DNA from: Seohaeicola saemankumensis
GTDB taxonomy: Bacteria > Pseudomonadota > Alphaproteobacteria > Rhodobacterales > Rhodobacteraceae
Assembly (NCBI RefSeq): GCF_020171285.1
Contig: NZ_JAIUZI010000002.1
Location: 248,001 to 312,000, forward strand
Length of the DNA stretch: 64,000 bases
Direction: 5' to 3'
Positions within the stretch are counted from its first letter, which is position 1; each line of letters begins with the position of its first letter. A program made the translations under genes and the position numbers. Under the pieces are notes generated by a model that saw only the letters and a program-made list of their open reading frames with translations, did not search any database and had not been told where the DNA came from. Positions 7,876-17,187 of the stretch are shown here, piece after piece.

Positions 7876-10014
7876 ATGACAAACAGACAAGACAAGCACG
7901 GGCTGCAGGTTGCCGCCGAACTGGTCTCTTTCATCGAGCAGCGCGCATTGCCGGGCACCGGCGTGGCGGCGGATGATTTCTGGGCCGGGCTGGCGCGGAT
8001 GGTGGGCGAACTGGGGCCCAGGAACCGCGCGCTGCTGGGCGTGCGCGACGACATGCAGGCCAGGATCGACGATTGGCACAAGGCGCACCGCGGCCAGCCG
8101 CAGGACGACGCGGCCTACCAGGCCTTTCTGCGCGACATCGGCTACCTGCTGCCCGAGGGCGCGGATTTCGAAATCGAAACCGCCGGCGTCGACCCCGAGA
8201 TCGCCCATGTGCCCGGTCCCCAGCTGGTGGTGCCGATCACCAACGCCCGCTTTGCCCTGAACGCGGCGAATGCGCGCTGGGGCTCGCTCTATGACGCGCT
8301 CTATGGCACCGACGCGCTGGGCGATCTGCCGGGCGCGGGCGCCTATGACCCGGCGCGCGGCGCGCGGGTAGTGGCCTGGGCCAAGACGCATCTGGACGCG
8401 GCGGCGCCCATCGCCGGCGGATCCTGGGCGGATGTGACCGGACTCGACACCGATGCCGGCGGCCTCGTTCTGGCCAGCGCCCACGGGCCGCTGCGGCTGA
8501 GCGATCCGGCGCAATACGTCGCGCGCGGCGCGGGCGAATTCGTGCTGCGCCGCAATGGCCTGCATATCCGCATCGTGGTGAACCGTGACCACCCGATCGG
8601 GGCCGACGACCCGGCGGGCATGGCCGACGTGATCCTCGAATCCGCTATGTCCACGATCATGGACTGCGAAGACAGCGTCGCCGCCGTCGATGCCGAAGAC
8701 AAGGTGCTGGCCTATGGCAACTGGCTCGGCCTGATGAAGGGCGACTTGAGCGAGACCGTGACCAAGGGCGGCAAGAGCTTTGACCGCGTACTGGCGCCGG
8801 ACCTGACGTTCGAAGCCCGCGATGGCACCACGCTGACGCTCAAGGGGCGGGCGCTGATGCTGGTGCGCAACGTCGGCCACCTGATGACCAACCCCGCCGT
8901 GCTCGATGCCGAAGGCCGCGAGATCGGCGAGGGGCTGCTGGACGCGCTCTGCACCACCATGATCGCCATGCACGACCTGCAGGCCGAGGGCGGCAATTCG
9001 CTGCACGGCTCGGTCTACGTGGTGAAACCCAAGATGCACGGACCGGAGGAAGTGGCCTTCGCGGTCGAGATCTTCGACATGGTCGAAGACATCCTCGGCC
9101 TGCCGCGCAACACCGTGAAACTGGGCATCATGGACGAGGAACGCCGCACCTCGGCCAACCTCAAGGAATGCATCCGCGCCGCGAAATCGCGGGTCGCCTT
9201 CATCAACACCGGTTTCCTCGACCGCACCGGGGACGAGATCCACACCAGCATGGAAGCCGGCCCGATGCTGCCCAAGGGCGAGATGAAATCGACGCCGTGG
9301 ATCCTCAGCTACGAGGACCGCAACGTCGACATCGGCCTGGCCTGCGGGCTGCAGGGCAAGGCCCAGATCGGCAAGGGCATGTGGGCGATGCCCGACCGCA
9401 TGGCCGACATGCTGGAGGCCAAGATCGGCCACCCGCAGGCGGGCGCCAACTGTGCCTGGGTGCCGTCACCCACCGCCGCGACGCTGCATGCGACGCATTA
9501 CCACCAGGTCGACGTCTTTGCCCGCCAGAACGAAATCGCCGCCGGCGGCGCGCGCGGCACGCTGGAGGATCTGTTGACGATCCCGGTCATGCACGGCCGC
9601 AACCTCGGCGATACCGAGATCGCGCAGGAGATCGAGAACAACGCGCAGGGCATCCTGGGCTACGTGGTGCGCTGGGTCGACCAGGGGGTCGGCTGTTCCA
9701 AGGTGCCCGACATCCACGATGTCGGCCTGATGGAAGACCGCGCCACCTGCCGGATCTCCAGCCAGGCGCTGGCCAACTGGCTGCATCACGGTGTGGTCTC
9801 GGCCGATCAGGTGCAGGACGCGATGCGCAAGATGGCCGCCGTGGTCGATCGCCAGAACGCCGGCGATACCGCATATCACGCCATGGCGCCCGGTTTTGAC
9901 GGCATCGCCTTTCAGGCGGCCTGCGACCTGGTGTTCGAGGGGCGGGTGCAGCCCTCGGGCTATACCGAGCCGGTGCTGCACGCGCGGCGCCTGGAACTGA
10001 AGGCGCAGGGCTGA
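7876..10014 (+). CDS. glcB: malate synthase G
   Basis: Condenses glyoxylate with acetyl-CoA to malate, the second step of glyoxylate assimilation. The 712-residue length fits the G isoform rather than the shorter A form. Recognisable segments include [46 protein letters not shown] and the late [15 protein letters not shown]. The ATG at 7876 follows an AGGACAAGGGG stretch. A GlcG-like gene lies directly downstream, a pairing also known from the E. coli glc operon, which supports a role in glycolate or glyoxylate use. No isocitrate lyase or glycolate oxidase gene is in the window. Confidence 0.96.
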   Translation: MTNRQDKHGLQVAAELVSFIEQRALPGTGVAADDFWAGLARMVGELGPRNRALLGVRDDMQARIDDWHKAHRGQPQDDAAYQAFLRDIGYLLPEGADFEIETAGVDPEIAHVPGPQLVVPITNARFALNAANARWGSLYDALYGTDALGDLPGAGAYDPARGARVVAWAKTHLDAAAPIAGGSWADVTGLDTDAGGLVLASAHGPLRLSDPAQYVARGAGEFVLRRNGLHIRIVVNRDHPIGADDPAGMADVILESAMSTIMDCEDSVAAVDAEDKVLAYGNWLGLMKGDLSETVTKGGKSFDRVLAPDLTFEARDGTTLTLKGRALMLVRNVGHLMTNPAVLDAEGREIGEGLLDALCTTMIAMHDLQAEGGNSLHGSVYVVKPKMHGPEEVAFAVEIFDMVEDILGLPRNTVKLGIMDEERRTSANLKECIRAAKSRVAFINTGFLDRTGDEIHTSMEAGPMLPKGEMKSTPWILSYEDRNVDIGLACGLQGKAQIGKGMWAMPDRMADMLEAKIGHPQAGANCAWVPSPTAATLHATHYHQVDVFARQNEIAAGGARGTLEDLLTIPVMHGRNLGDTEIAQEIENNAQGILGYVVRWVDQGVGCSKVPDIHDVGLMEDRATCRISSQALANWLHHGVVSADQVQDAMRKMAAVVDRQNAGDTAYHAMAPGFDGIAFQAACDLVFEGRVQPSGYTEPVLHARRLELKAQG

Positions 10015-10024
10015 GAGGCGGGGG

Positions 10025-10073
10025 CGAGGGGCCAGCCCCTCGCGCTCCCCGGAGTATTTGGAAAGAGATGAAA
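10025..10073 (+). repeat. intergenic hairpin element, copy A
   Basis: An 8-bp perfect stem with a 2-base loop (CGAGGGGC-CA-GCCCCTCG, 10025-10042) is followed by a conserved tail containing CCCCGGAGTATTT and GAAAGAGATGAAA. A second copy in the opposite orientation lies at 58836-58882. Stem bases differ between copies but remain paired. It follows the glcB stop and may also act as a transcript-end or stabilising structure. Confidence 0.8.
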
Positions 10074-10082
10074 GGACAGGCG

Positions 10083-10508
10083 ATGGGAGTGTCATTGCGA
10101 AAGGCGCGGACGATCATCCGCAAGGCATTGGACAAGGGCCGCGAGATGGAGCTGAAGCCGCTGTCGGTGGTGGTGCTGGACGCGGGCGGCCATGTGATCG
10201 CCTTTGAACGCGAGGATGGCGCGGCGCCGGGGCGGTTCGCGATCGCCCATGGCAAGGCCTACGGCGCGGTGATGCTGGGTATGGCGGGCACCGCGCAGAT
10301 GGCGCGGGCCGAGGCGCAGGCCTATTTCATGGCCGCGGTGAACGGGGTCTACGGCGGCCAGGTCATCCCGGTGCCGGGCGGCGTGCTGCTGCGCGACAAG
10401 AAGGGCGCCGTGATCGGCGCGGTGGGCGTCACCGGCGATACCTCGGACAACGACGCCACCGCTGCGATGGCGGGGATCGAGGCGGCCGGGCTGGACGGCG
10501 AGATCTGA
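10083..10508 (+). CDS. GlcG/HbpS-like haem-degrading-family protein (DUF336)
   Basis: A 141-residue protein of the GlcG/HbpS fold (Haem_degrading family). It shows SLRKARTIIRKALDKG, LSVVVLDAGGHVIAFERED, and the C-terminal GGVLLRDKKGAVIGAVGVTG with GDTSDNDATAAMAGIEA. The start at 10083 has an AAAGGA sequence 5 bases upstream. The ATG at 10068 lies inside the repeated intergenic element and is less likely. Family members bind haem or small ligands; the biochemical role of GlcG is not settled. Position directly after glcB suggests co-transcription and a link to glycolate/glyoxylate metabolism. Confidence 0.88.
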   Translation: MGVSLRKARTIIRKALDKGREMELKPLSVVVLDAGGHVIAFEREDGAAPGRFAIAHGKAYGAVMLGMAGTAQMARAEAQAYFMAAVNGVYGGQVIPVPGGVLLRDKKGAVIGAVGVTGDTSDNDATAAMAGIEAAGLDGEI

Positions 10509-10634
10509 GCCGCCGGTCTGCCGGTTTCTTGTGCAGGGCTGCGCAGTTGACTGCGCCCTGACGCAGGTCAATCCTGTTGCCGCGCGCCGAAGCGGGCTAT
10601 ATCGTGGGCCGAACCTGCAAGAAGAGACCGCCCC

Positions 10635-11414
10635 ATGACCCGCCCCGTCGTTGGCATCATCAGCAACTCGCATCTGATCAACGATCAGTACCCGACCCAC
10701 GCGGGCGGGACGATGAACTCGGACGCGATTTCGGGGGTGGCGGGCTGTATCCCGCTGCTGATCCCCGCCGATCCGAGGTTTGTCGCGGTCGACGAGCTGC
10801 TGGAGGTCTGCGACGGCTTTCTGCTGACCGGGGGGCGGCCCAACGTGCACCCCGAGGAATACGGCGAGCCCGCGACCGAGGCGCATGGCGCCTTTGACCG
10901 GGCACGCGACGCGATCACCCTGCCGCTGGTGCGGGCCTGTGTCGAGCGGGGGCAGCCGTTTCTCGGCATCTGCCGCGGGTTTCAGGAGGTCAACGTGGCG
11001 CTGGGCGGCACGCTTTATCCCGAGATCCGCGATCTGCCGGGGCGGATGAACCACCGGATGCCGCCCGATGGCACGATGGAGGAGAAATTCGCGCTGCGCC
11101 ACGAGGTGACGCTGAGCGAGGGCGGCGTGTTCCATCGTCTGTTCGGGGCGTCCCGTGTCATGACCAACACGCTGCACGGGCAGGGCATCAAGCAGCCCGG
11201 CGCGCGGATCGTGATCGACGGCCATGCGCCCGACGGCACCCCCGAGGCGATCTATGTCTCCGATGCGCCGGGCTTCACGCTGGCGGTGCAGTGGCACCCG
11301 GAATGGGACGCGGCCAACGATCCGGTGTCGCGGCCGCTGTTCACCGCCTTTGGCGAGGCGGTGCGCGGCTGGGCCTGCGGCAAACATGGGCTGGCGCTGT
11401 CCAGATCCGCCTGA
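10635..11414 (+). CDS. gamma-glutamyl-GABA hydrolase-like class I glutamine amidotransferase (peptidase C26)
   Basis: The 259-residue protein has the class I amidotransferase fold. The nucleophile elbow is PFLGICRGFQEVN (Cys in G-I-C-R-G) and the catalytic His is in VQWHPEWD. An early DGFLLTGGRPNVHP segment and TNTLHGQGI are typical of PuuD-type hydrolases, which cleave the gamma-glutamyl bond of polyamine or amine intermediates in the cytoplasm. No puuA/B/C partner is adjacent, so the exact substrate is open. It is convergent with the RTX-Hint gene, with only 12 bases between the stops. Confidence 0.88.
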   Translation: MTRPVVGIISNSHLINDQYPTHAGGTMNSDAISGVAGCIPLLIPADPRFVAVDELLEVCDGFLLTGGRPNVHPEEYGEPATEAHGAFDRARDAITLPLVRACVERGQPFLGICRGFQEVNVALGGTLYPEIRDLPGRMNHRMPPDGTMEEKFALRHEVTLSEGGVFHRLFGASRVMTNTLHGQGIKQPGARIVIDGHAPDGTPEAIYVSDAPGFTLAVQWHPEWDAANDPVSRPLFTAFGEAVRGWACGKHGLALSRSA

Positions 11415-11426
11415 CAGCAGGCCGGG

Positions 11427-13502
11427 TCAGGCCGCCAGCAGCCGCCCTTCGTGGGCCTTCAGGCACATCCGTGCGGTCTCGCCAAAGCTGCCCGCGTGGC
11501 TGCGCAGGTCCGGGAACAGGTCGAACATCTCGGCGCGGGCCGGATCGCTGAGCGCGCCGATCGCGGTGTCGCCGGGATAGAAGCTCTCGGTTGCCACGCC
11601 ATTGGCATAGACCACCTCGTGCCGGTCCAGCATCAGGTGCATATAGGTGACCGCGCCGCCCGCGCGGCGCGTGACGCCCGGATGTTCCGACAGATGGGTG
11701 GCCGCCACCAGAACCTCGCTTTCGCCGAACAGCATCTGCGCCCGCGCGCCGGTCCACAGCAGCCGGTGCTGCGGCGACACCAGCAGAGGCGCGGTGGCGC
11801 CCTCCAGCAGGGTCGGGCTGAGCTCGAGCGGCGCATGGCCGCCGCGGGCGGGAACGCTGCGCGATCCGACCCAGCGCAGCGGTTGCAGACCATTGTCGCG
11901 GGTCACGATCAGATCACCCGGCGCCAGCGTTTCGATCGGGCGCGGGCCGTGGGCGGTGGCGATCATCGTGCCGGGGGTAAAGCAGATGATGTTCTCGATA
12001 TTGGTAAAGCTGACCAGCGTGCCGTCATAGAGCTCGATGGTGCCTGCCAGCTCGTCGGGCTGATTGACCGTCAGGTTCAGCGTGCTCAGGTCCGCCACAC
12101 CGCCCAGATCCAGCGTGTCGCCATCGACTTCGGCGCCCTCGTTGCCGGTGATGGTGATGGTGCCGTTGCCGGTTTCGGCCAGATCGGTCAGAACAAAGGT
12201 GTCGTCGCCGTCGCCGCCCTCGGCAATATCGCCCTGGGCCACCTCGAACGTGTCGTCGCCGTCGCCGCCATACATGGTGTCGTCGCCGGTTCCGCCGATC
12301 AGCGTGTCGTCGCCGCCCTGGCCATAGAGCGTGTCGTCGCCATCCTGCCCGTCGAGAATGTCGTTGCCGTCCTGCGGCTGGCGGGTGTCGAAGAAGATGT
12401 CGCTGACCCAGACCGCCTGCGTGCCGCCCAGGGCGTTTTCGTAGATGATCTCGATTTCCTGCACCGGGCCGGCGATTTCCACCAGCACCGATCCGGTCGC
12501 GTCATCGGGCGACTCCGACTGGCTGCCGGCGGTCACGGTGTTGCCCGATACGGTATCCTGGTTCGATCCGGTCGCCGTCGGGGTCAGCGTCACCGCGACC
12601 GGGTCGCCGTTGGCGTCATAGGCGTTGATGGTGACGACGTCGCGGTGGTTGCCGCTGGCCCAGTCGACGTCGTTGATGCGAAAACTGACGTTCTCGACCT
12701 CGTCCTCGACATCGCCGGTGCTATTGGCGGCAAAGCTGATCGTGGTGGTCGAGGTGGCGCCGTCACCGCTGCCAAAGAGGTACAGCGCCGAATGGTTGGA
12801 ATGGTCGTCGCTGGCGGTGCGATAGGTCTCCTCCGCGGTGGCGACCTCGAAATCGGGGCTGTTGTTGCCGTCGTTGCTGAACGACACGGTGACGTCGATA
12901 TCGCCGGTGGTCTGGGTGAACCCGCTGCTCAGGTCGGTGCCGTCGTTGCCCTCGGCGAACCAGTTCAGCGATTCATTCGATCCGCCCTGGCCGTCGCCAT
13001 AAAGCGTGTCGTCGCCATCGCCGCCGTAGATGGTGTCGTTGCCCGACCCGCCATAGACCAGGTCATCGCCCTGGCCGGAATCGACCGTATCGTCGCCCTT
13101 CTTGGCATAGACCTCGTCGCCGAACCCGCCCGGGCCGCTGCCGTCGCCGCTGTCCACCGAATTGCCGTTGTTGTCGACAAAGGTGTCGTCGATGACATCG
13201 TCGTTGTTGGTGCCCTGCACCCTGTTGTCGGGCGAGAAATAGGGCGCCGACGTGACCGAGGCTTCGCTCAGCGTGCCCACCGCCCCGTAATCGGGCACGA
13301 AATAGACGTTGCCGTTGTTGGCAAGAAAGAACTCGCCCGGTTCCAGCTGGTTGTAGTAATCCGTGCCGAAATAATTCCCCGACCAGGCCCATTCGCCGTC
13401 GCCCAGCGACGTATTGGACCGAAAGAACCGGTAAGAGCCACCGATGGTGGCATCCGCAAGGGTGTTGTCCCCCGAAAGGCTGACAAGATAGCCATAGGGC
13501 AT
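11427..13502 (-). CDS. RTX-repeat protein with C-terminal Hint domain
   Basis: A 691-residue protein. Residues 1-95 form an aromatic N-terminal domain (MPYGYLVSLSGDN). RTX nonapeptides (GGxGxDxxxG: YGGSGNDTIYGGDGDDTLYG) follow to about 175, then a beta-sandwich-like region to about 385 (SFAANSTGDVEDEVENVSFR). A second RTX block runs to about 440, and a Hint domain starts near Cys507 (ICFTPGTMIATAHGPRPIE) and ends in HEVVYANGVATESF. RTX repeats bind calcium, usually in proteins exported by type I secretion. The end of the protein does not look like the usual type I tail, so the Hint domain may serve processing or anchoring. No type I transporter is in the window. Confidence 0.92.
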   Translation of the reverse strand: MPYGYLVSLSGDNTLADATIGGSYRFFRSNTSLGDGEWAWSGNYFGTDYYNQLEPGEFFLANNGNVYFVPDYGAVGTLSEASVTSAPYFSPDNRVQGTNNDDVIDDTFVDNNGNSVDSGDGSGPGGFGDEVYAKKGDDTVDSGQGDDLVYGGSGNDTIYGGDGDDTLYGDGQGGSNESLNWFAEGNDGTDLSSGFTQTTGDIDVTVSFSNDGNNSPDFEVATAEETYRTASDDHSNHSALYLFGSGDGATSTTTISFAANSTGDVEDEVENVSFRINDVDWASGNHRDVVTINAYDANGDPVAVTLTPTATGSNQDTVSGNTVTAGSQSESPDDATGSVLVEIAGPVQEIEIIYENALGGTQAVWVSDIFFDTRQPQDGNDILDGQDGDDTLYGQGGDDTLIGGTGDDTMYGGDGDDTFEVAQGDIAEGGDGDDTFVLTDLAETGNGTITITGNEGAEVDGDTLDLGGVADLSTLNLTVNQPDELAGTIELYDGTLVSFTNIENIICFTPGTMIATAHGPRPIETLAPGDLIVTRDNGLQPLRWVGSRSVPARGGHAPLELSPTLLEGATAPLLVSPQHRLLWTGARAQMLFGESEVLVAATHLSEHPGVTRRAGGAVTYMHLMLDRHEVVYANGVATESFYPGDTAIGALSDPARAEMFDLFPDLRSHAGSFGETARMCLKAHEGRLLAA

Positions 13503-13667
13503 GTCGGCTCGTCCTCACTGCGCACGGGCCGTGACATGCGGTCCGCGTCGTTCTGCTTGCTCGCCGCACCTCCGCCGGAACGGAGTGCGCCACCACACAG
13601 GCTACGCGCGCGGTGCGGCCGCTTTGCGGAGAAGGCGGGACGGGAAGGGGGAGATTTTGCGCGCGGA

Positions 13668-13696
13668 TTGCCACAATTCGAAACAAATTGTGGCAA
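13668..13696. promoter_or_regulatory. 11-bp perfect inverted repeat upstream of the RTX-Hint gene
   Basis: Arms TTGCCACAATT (13668-13678) and AATTGTGGCAA (13686-13696) flank a 7-base spacer, about 165 bases upstream of the start at 13502. No U-run follows on either strand, so an operator is as likely as a terminator. Confidence 0.5.
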
Positions 13697-13713
13697 GGGC
13701 GTTAACGATGAAA

Positions 13714-13740
13714 CGGCCCCGTCCCTGGTGGGCGGGGCCG
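13714..13740 (-). terminator. possible terminator of iorB-type gene
   Basis: GC stem CGGCCCCG / CGGGGCCG with an 11-base loop lies 65 bases beyond the stop of the gene at 13805. On the minus strand it is followed by a short TTT only, so termination is tentative. Confidence 0.4.
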
Positions 13741-13804
13741 GATCAAAAAGCGTCCGCATCAAAAAAGGGGCCGGATCCGATAGGGGCCGGATCAAAGGCC
13801 GCGA

Positions 13805-16042
13805 TCAGCTCAGCAGATCAAAGTCATGCATCAGCGGCAGGCGGCGCGCCCGCTTGCCGGTCAGATCGAACAGCGCGTTGCCCAGCGCGGGCATCGACGG
13901 CGGGGTGCCCGGTTCGCCGACGCCGGTCAGATGCGGCTGGGTTTCCAGAATGCGCACCTGGGTTTCGGGCGTGTTGTGCAGGCGCAGCCCGTCGTAATCG
14001 GGGAAATTCTGCTGCTCCACCGCGCCGCCGGAGAAGGTGATCTCGCCGAAACAGGCCGCCGACAGACCATAGATCATGCCGCCGATCAGCTGCGCCTCGA
14101 CGGTGCCGGGGTCCAGCGCCTGACCCACGTCGCCGGCGATCCAGGCCCGCGTCATGGCGATCCGGCCATCGCGCCGGGCGACCTCGATCACGGTGGCGAC
14201 GGGCGTGCCGAAACTGTGGCAGAACCCGACCCCCCGGCCGATGCCCTCGGGCGTCTTGCCGGTCCAGCCGGACATGTCGCGCACCGCCTCCAGGCAGGCG
14301 GCCGACGGCGCGTGTTCGCCGCGCATCAGCTCCAGCCGGAATTCCAGCGGATCCCGCCCGGCGGCAACCGCCATCTCGTCGAGGAACGTGTCATGGAAGA
14401 ACCCGTTGAACGAGGCGCCCACCGACCGCCAGAACCCCACCGGCAGGTCCATCTCGGCCAGGTAGCCGCGAATGCGGTAGTTGGGAATCGCATAAGGCTG
14501 ATCAAAGGCGCCGCTGACATGCCCCTTGTCGGGGCCGCCCGGCGCAAAGCCCAGCCACCGGCCCATCGCCTGTGTCACGCAGGACTGCGCCGCGATCTGC
14601 CCGTCCATCAGCACCGCCTTGCCGTCCTGCACCGCGCCACGGAACCGCGCCACCGCGCCGGGGCGGTAGAAATCGTGGGTCATGTCCTCTTCGCGGCTCC
14701 AGGTCACCTGCACCGGGGTGCCGGGCATGGCCTGCGCCACCCGCGCGGCGTAGACCGAGAAATCCAGCTCGCCCCGGCGGCCAAACCCGCCGCCCATAAA
14801 GGTGGTGTGCAGTGTCACCGCCTCGGGCTCCAGCCCGACCGCGTCGGCACAGTGCTGCTGCACGAACAGCGGCGCCTGGTTGCCGCTCCAGACCTCCAGC
14901 GCGTCGCCAGTATAGAGCGCGGTGGCGTTCTGCGGCTCCATCGGCGCATGCGCCAGATAGGGCAGGCGGTACTCGGCGCTCAGCTCGGTCGCCCCCTCGG
15001 GGATCACGTCGGCATCGCCGTCGTCGCGCATGGTGGAATTGGCGTCGCCGTCCAGCGCTGCGGCGATGGTCTCGAAAATCTCCGCCGTCTCGCCGGGGAA
15101 CGTCGCCGGCTCCCAGTCGATCTCGACCGCATTCGCAGCCTGCATCGCCAGCCAGGTGTTGCTGGCCACAACGGCAATGCCGGTGCCCAGGTCGATCACC
15201 TTCTCGACCCCCGACATCGACCGCGCGGCGCTGTCGTCATAGGACCGCATCCCCGCAAACGCCGGGTTGATCCGCACGGTGGCGAATTTCATCCCCGGCA
15301 CCCGCGTGTCGATGCCAAAGGGCGCGGTGCCGGTGACCTTGCCCACCATGTCGATACGCGGCTGGCTCCGGCCCAGGTATTTCCACTCCGACGCCGGGCG
15401 CAGCTTGACCGAGGGCGGCTCGATCCCGGCGGCGGCTTCGGCCAGCTCGGCATAGGGGATCGCGGTGCCATCGGGCGCGATCACCGCGCCGTTTTCGGTC
15501 TTCAGCCGGTCGGCCGCCACCCCCAGCCGCGCGGCGGCGGCCAGCTTCAGCGTCTCGCGCGCACTGGCACCCGCCTCGCGCATCCGGGTGAACCCGTCCC
15601 GCATCGAGGACGACCCCCCGGTGACCTGCATGTTCATCAGCTTGCCGACCCCGCCCAGGGCGCTGCCCAGCGCATGCATGAAATCGGACTGCGAATAGGC
15701 CTTGCCCGGCAGCGCCTCGGCCAGCATGGCCGAGTTGTAATAGGCCTTGGCCGGCGGCCCGTGCAGCACGCGCACGTCCTCCAGCGCCACGTCCAGTTCC
15801 TCGGCAATCAGCGCCGCCCAGGTGGTATGCACGCCCTGGCCCATCTCGGCGCGCGGCGCGATCAGCGTGACGCCGTTCTGGTCGATGAACACGAACGGGT
15901 TCAGCGCCGCCTCACCGGCGCCCGCCTGCAGCGGGTTCGGGGCAGGCTTGCGCACGGTATAGATGCCAAAGGCGACCCCGCCCACGATGGCGGCAGAGCC
16001 GATCAGAAACGACCGGCGGGCGATTTTTCCAACTCGGGACAT
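13805..16042 (-). CDS. molybdopterin-binding subunit of a xanthine-oxidase-family hydroxylase (isoquinoline 1-oxidoreductase beta type)
   Basis: The large subunit carries the molybdenum cofactor and hydroxylates N-heterocycles or aldehydes with water as the oxygen source. The 745-residue protein begins MSRVGKIARRSFLIGSAA, a twin-arginine (Tat) signal with a hydrophobic stretch, so export of the folded complex is expected. Landmarks are APRAEMGQGVHTTWAALIAEELDV, TFMGGGFGRRGELDFS and GVGEPGTPPSMPALGNALFDLTG near the C-terminus. The start at 16042 is chosen because the Tat motif follows it directly. Its 2Fe-2S partner lies 4 bases upstream. There is no separate FAD subunit, which fits the IorAB type. 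Substrate unknown. Confidence 0.92.
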   Translation of the reverse strand: MSRVGKIARRSFLIGSAAIVGGVAFGIYTVRKPAPNPLQAGAGEAALNPFVFIDQNGVTLIAPRAEMGQGVHTTWAALIAEELDVALEDVRVLHGPPAKAYYNSAMLAEALPGKAYSQSDFMHALGSALGGVGKLMNMQVTGGSSSMRDGFTRMREAGASARETLKLAAAARLGVAADRLKTENGAVIAPDGTAIPYAELAEAAAGIEPPSVKLRPASEWKYLGRSQPRIDMVGKVTGTAPFGIDTRVPGMKFATVRINPAFAGMRSYDDSAARSMSGVEKVIDLGTGIAVVASNTWLAMQAANAVEIDWEPATFPGETAEIFETIAAALDGDANSTMRDDGDADVIPEGATELSAEYRLPYLAHAPMEPQNATALYTGDALEVWSGNQAPLFVQQHCADAVGLEPEAVTLHTTFMGGGFGRRGELDFSVYAARVAQAMPGTPVQVTWSREEDMTHDFYRPGAVARFRGAVQDGKAVLMDGQIAAQSCVTQAMGRWLGFAPGGPDKGHVSGAFDQPYAIPNYRIRGYLAEMDLPVGFWRSVGASFNGFFHDTFLDEMAVAAGRDPLEFRLELMRGEHAPSAACLEAVRDMSGWTGKTPEGIGRGVGFCHSFGTPVATVIEVARRDGRIAMTRAWIAGDVGQALDPGTVEAQLIGGMIYGLSAACFGEITFSGGAVEQQNFPDYDGLRLHNTPETQVRILETQPHLTGVGEPGTPPSMPALGNALFDLTGKRARRLPLMHDFDLLS

Positions 16043-16046
16043 GGGC

Positions 16047-16511
16047 TCAGGCCTCCTGCAGCTTGGCGGATGCGGCATGAATCGCCGCCCGGATACGCGG
16101 GTAGGTGCCACAGCGGCACAGGTTGCCCTGCATGGCCGCGTCGATCTCGGCGTCGTTGGGGGCGGGGTTCTCCGCCAGCAGCGCGGCGGCCTGCATGATC
16201 TGGCCCGACTGGCAGTAGCCGCATTGCGCGACCTGGTGATCGGTCCACGCCTGCTGCACCGCCGACATCGCGTCGGGCGTGCCCAGCCCCTCGATCGTGG
16301 TCACCTCGCCCCAGACATCCGACAGCGCCACTTGGCAACTGCGCACCGCCTCGCCGTCGATATGCACCGTGCAGGCGCCACAGGCGGCGACGCCGCAGCC
16401 GAACTTGGTACCGGTCAGCCCGATTTCGTCGCGCAGCACCCACAAGAGGGGCACATCATCGGGCAGATCAACCCGGTGCGCGGTTCCGTTGATGGTCACA
16501 GTGGTGGACAT
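16047..16511 (-). CDS. 2Fe-2S subunit of the molybdenum hydroxylase (IorA type)
   Basis: The 154-residue electron-transfer subunit has two 2Fe-2S clusters. The plant-type ferredoxin motif is [17 protein letters not shown] with a later Cys in VRSCQVAL. The second cluster is in [11 protein letters not shown] and [11 protein letters not shown]. It lacks a signal peptide and is probably carried across the membrane with the Tat-bearing large subunit. It starts the two-gene operon, and the inverted repeat at 16538-16567 lies just upstream, so the neighbouring TetR protein probably controls it. Confidence 0.93.
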   Translation of the reverse strand: MSTTVTINGTAHRVDLPDDVPLLWVLRDEIGLTGTKFGCGVAACGACTVHIDGEAVRSCQVALSDVWGEVTTIEGLGTPDAMSAVQQAWTDHQVAQCGYCQSGQIMQAAALLAENPAPNDAEIDAAMQGNLCRCGTYPRIRAAIHAASAKLQEA

Positions 16512-16537
16512 TGCGGTGGCTCCCTGCTGCCGTTACG

Positions 16538-16567
16538 TCCTGACATATTTAGTGTAATATGTCAGGA
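16538..16567. promoter_or_regulatory. TetR-type operator between iorA-like gene and tetR
   Basis: A perfect 12-bp inverted repeat (TCCTGACATATT, 16538-16549; AATATGTCAGGA, 16556-16567) has a 6-base spacer. It lies in the divergent intergenic region, 27 bases from the iorA-like start and 41 bases from the TetR start at 16609. It likely binds the adjacent TetR protein. Confidence 0.75.
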
Positions 16568-16608
16568 TGTCAATTGACGTCGGGAAATTTTCCTGCCAGA
16601 GAACAAAT

Positions 16609-17187
16609 ATGGGTGAATTGTCTTCCGACCCCCGGCAGCAGGCGATCCTCGATTCCGCGTGGAAATCCTTTGCCGCCTACGGGTTTCGTAAAACCTCGAT
16701 GGACGATATCGCACGCGGCGCGGGGATCTCGCGGCCCGCGCTCTACCTGCATTACCGCAACAAGGAAGACATCTTTCGCACCCTGACGCAGTATTTCTAT
16801 GACACCGCCGCCGCCGATGTCGCCACGGCGCTGGCCCGCGACACCGACATCCCGGCAACGCTGGCCGCCGCCTTTGCCGCCCAGGCCGGCGAGGTGATCG
16901 AGGCGATGCTGACCTCTCCCCACGGGATGGAGCTGATGGACGCGGGCTTTGCCACCTCGGCCGATATCGTGACCGAAGGCGAGGCGCGGCTGACCGCGCT
17001 TTACACCGACTGGCTGGAAGAGCAGGCGGCCCAGGGCCGCGTGCAGCTGACCGGCCCGGCCGCGCAGGTGGCCGCCACCATGACCGCCGCGCTCAAGGGG
17101 ATCAAGACGACCACCCCCGATTTCGCCACCTACCAGCAGCTCGCCGCGCAGCTGGCGCAACTCTTTGGCGCCGGGCTCGCCGCCTGA
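16609..17187 (+). CDS. TetR-family transcriptional regulator
   Basis: A 192-residue repressor with an N-terminal helix-turn-helix (AILDSAWKSFAAYGFRKTSMDDIARGAGISRPALYLHYRNKEDIF, with the HTH near residues 30-50) and a variable helical ligand-binding domain. An earlier ATG at 16567 begins on the last base of the operator repeat, so the ATG at 16609 (MGELSSDPRQ) is more likely. Divergent from the molybdenum hydroxylase operon with one palindrome between them, it probably represses both itself and that operon until the substrate or a related aromatic binds. Its stop abuts the kynU stop with no gap. Confidence 0.9.
   Translation: MGELSSDPRQQAILDSAWKSFAAYGFRKTSMDDIARGAGISRPALYLHYRNKEDIFRTLTQYFYDTAAADVATALARDTDIPATLAAAFAAQAGEVIEAMLTSPHGMELMDAGFATSADIVTEGEARLTALYTDWLEEQAAQGRVQLTGPAAQVAATMTAALKGIKTTTPDFATYQQLAAQLAQLFGAGLAA

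Larger units (their letters stand above)
13503..13804. other. 302-base gap between the RTX-Hint gene and the molybdenum hydroxylase
   Basis: No gene was seen. The gap holds the RTX-Hint upstream region, an 11-bp hairpin (13668-13696), a GC stem (13714-13740), and three short copies of GGGGCCGGATC at 13734, 13767 and 13783, the first and third extending to GGGGCCGGATCAAA. Confidence 0.7.

Noticed and set aside
11451..13997. Plus-strand frame of 848 codons over the RTX-Hint gene
   Set aside because: Mirror of the Asp/Gly RTX repeats (Val/Ala/Ile-rich repeats), explained by the coding strand.
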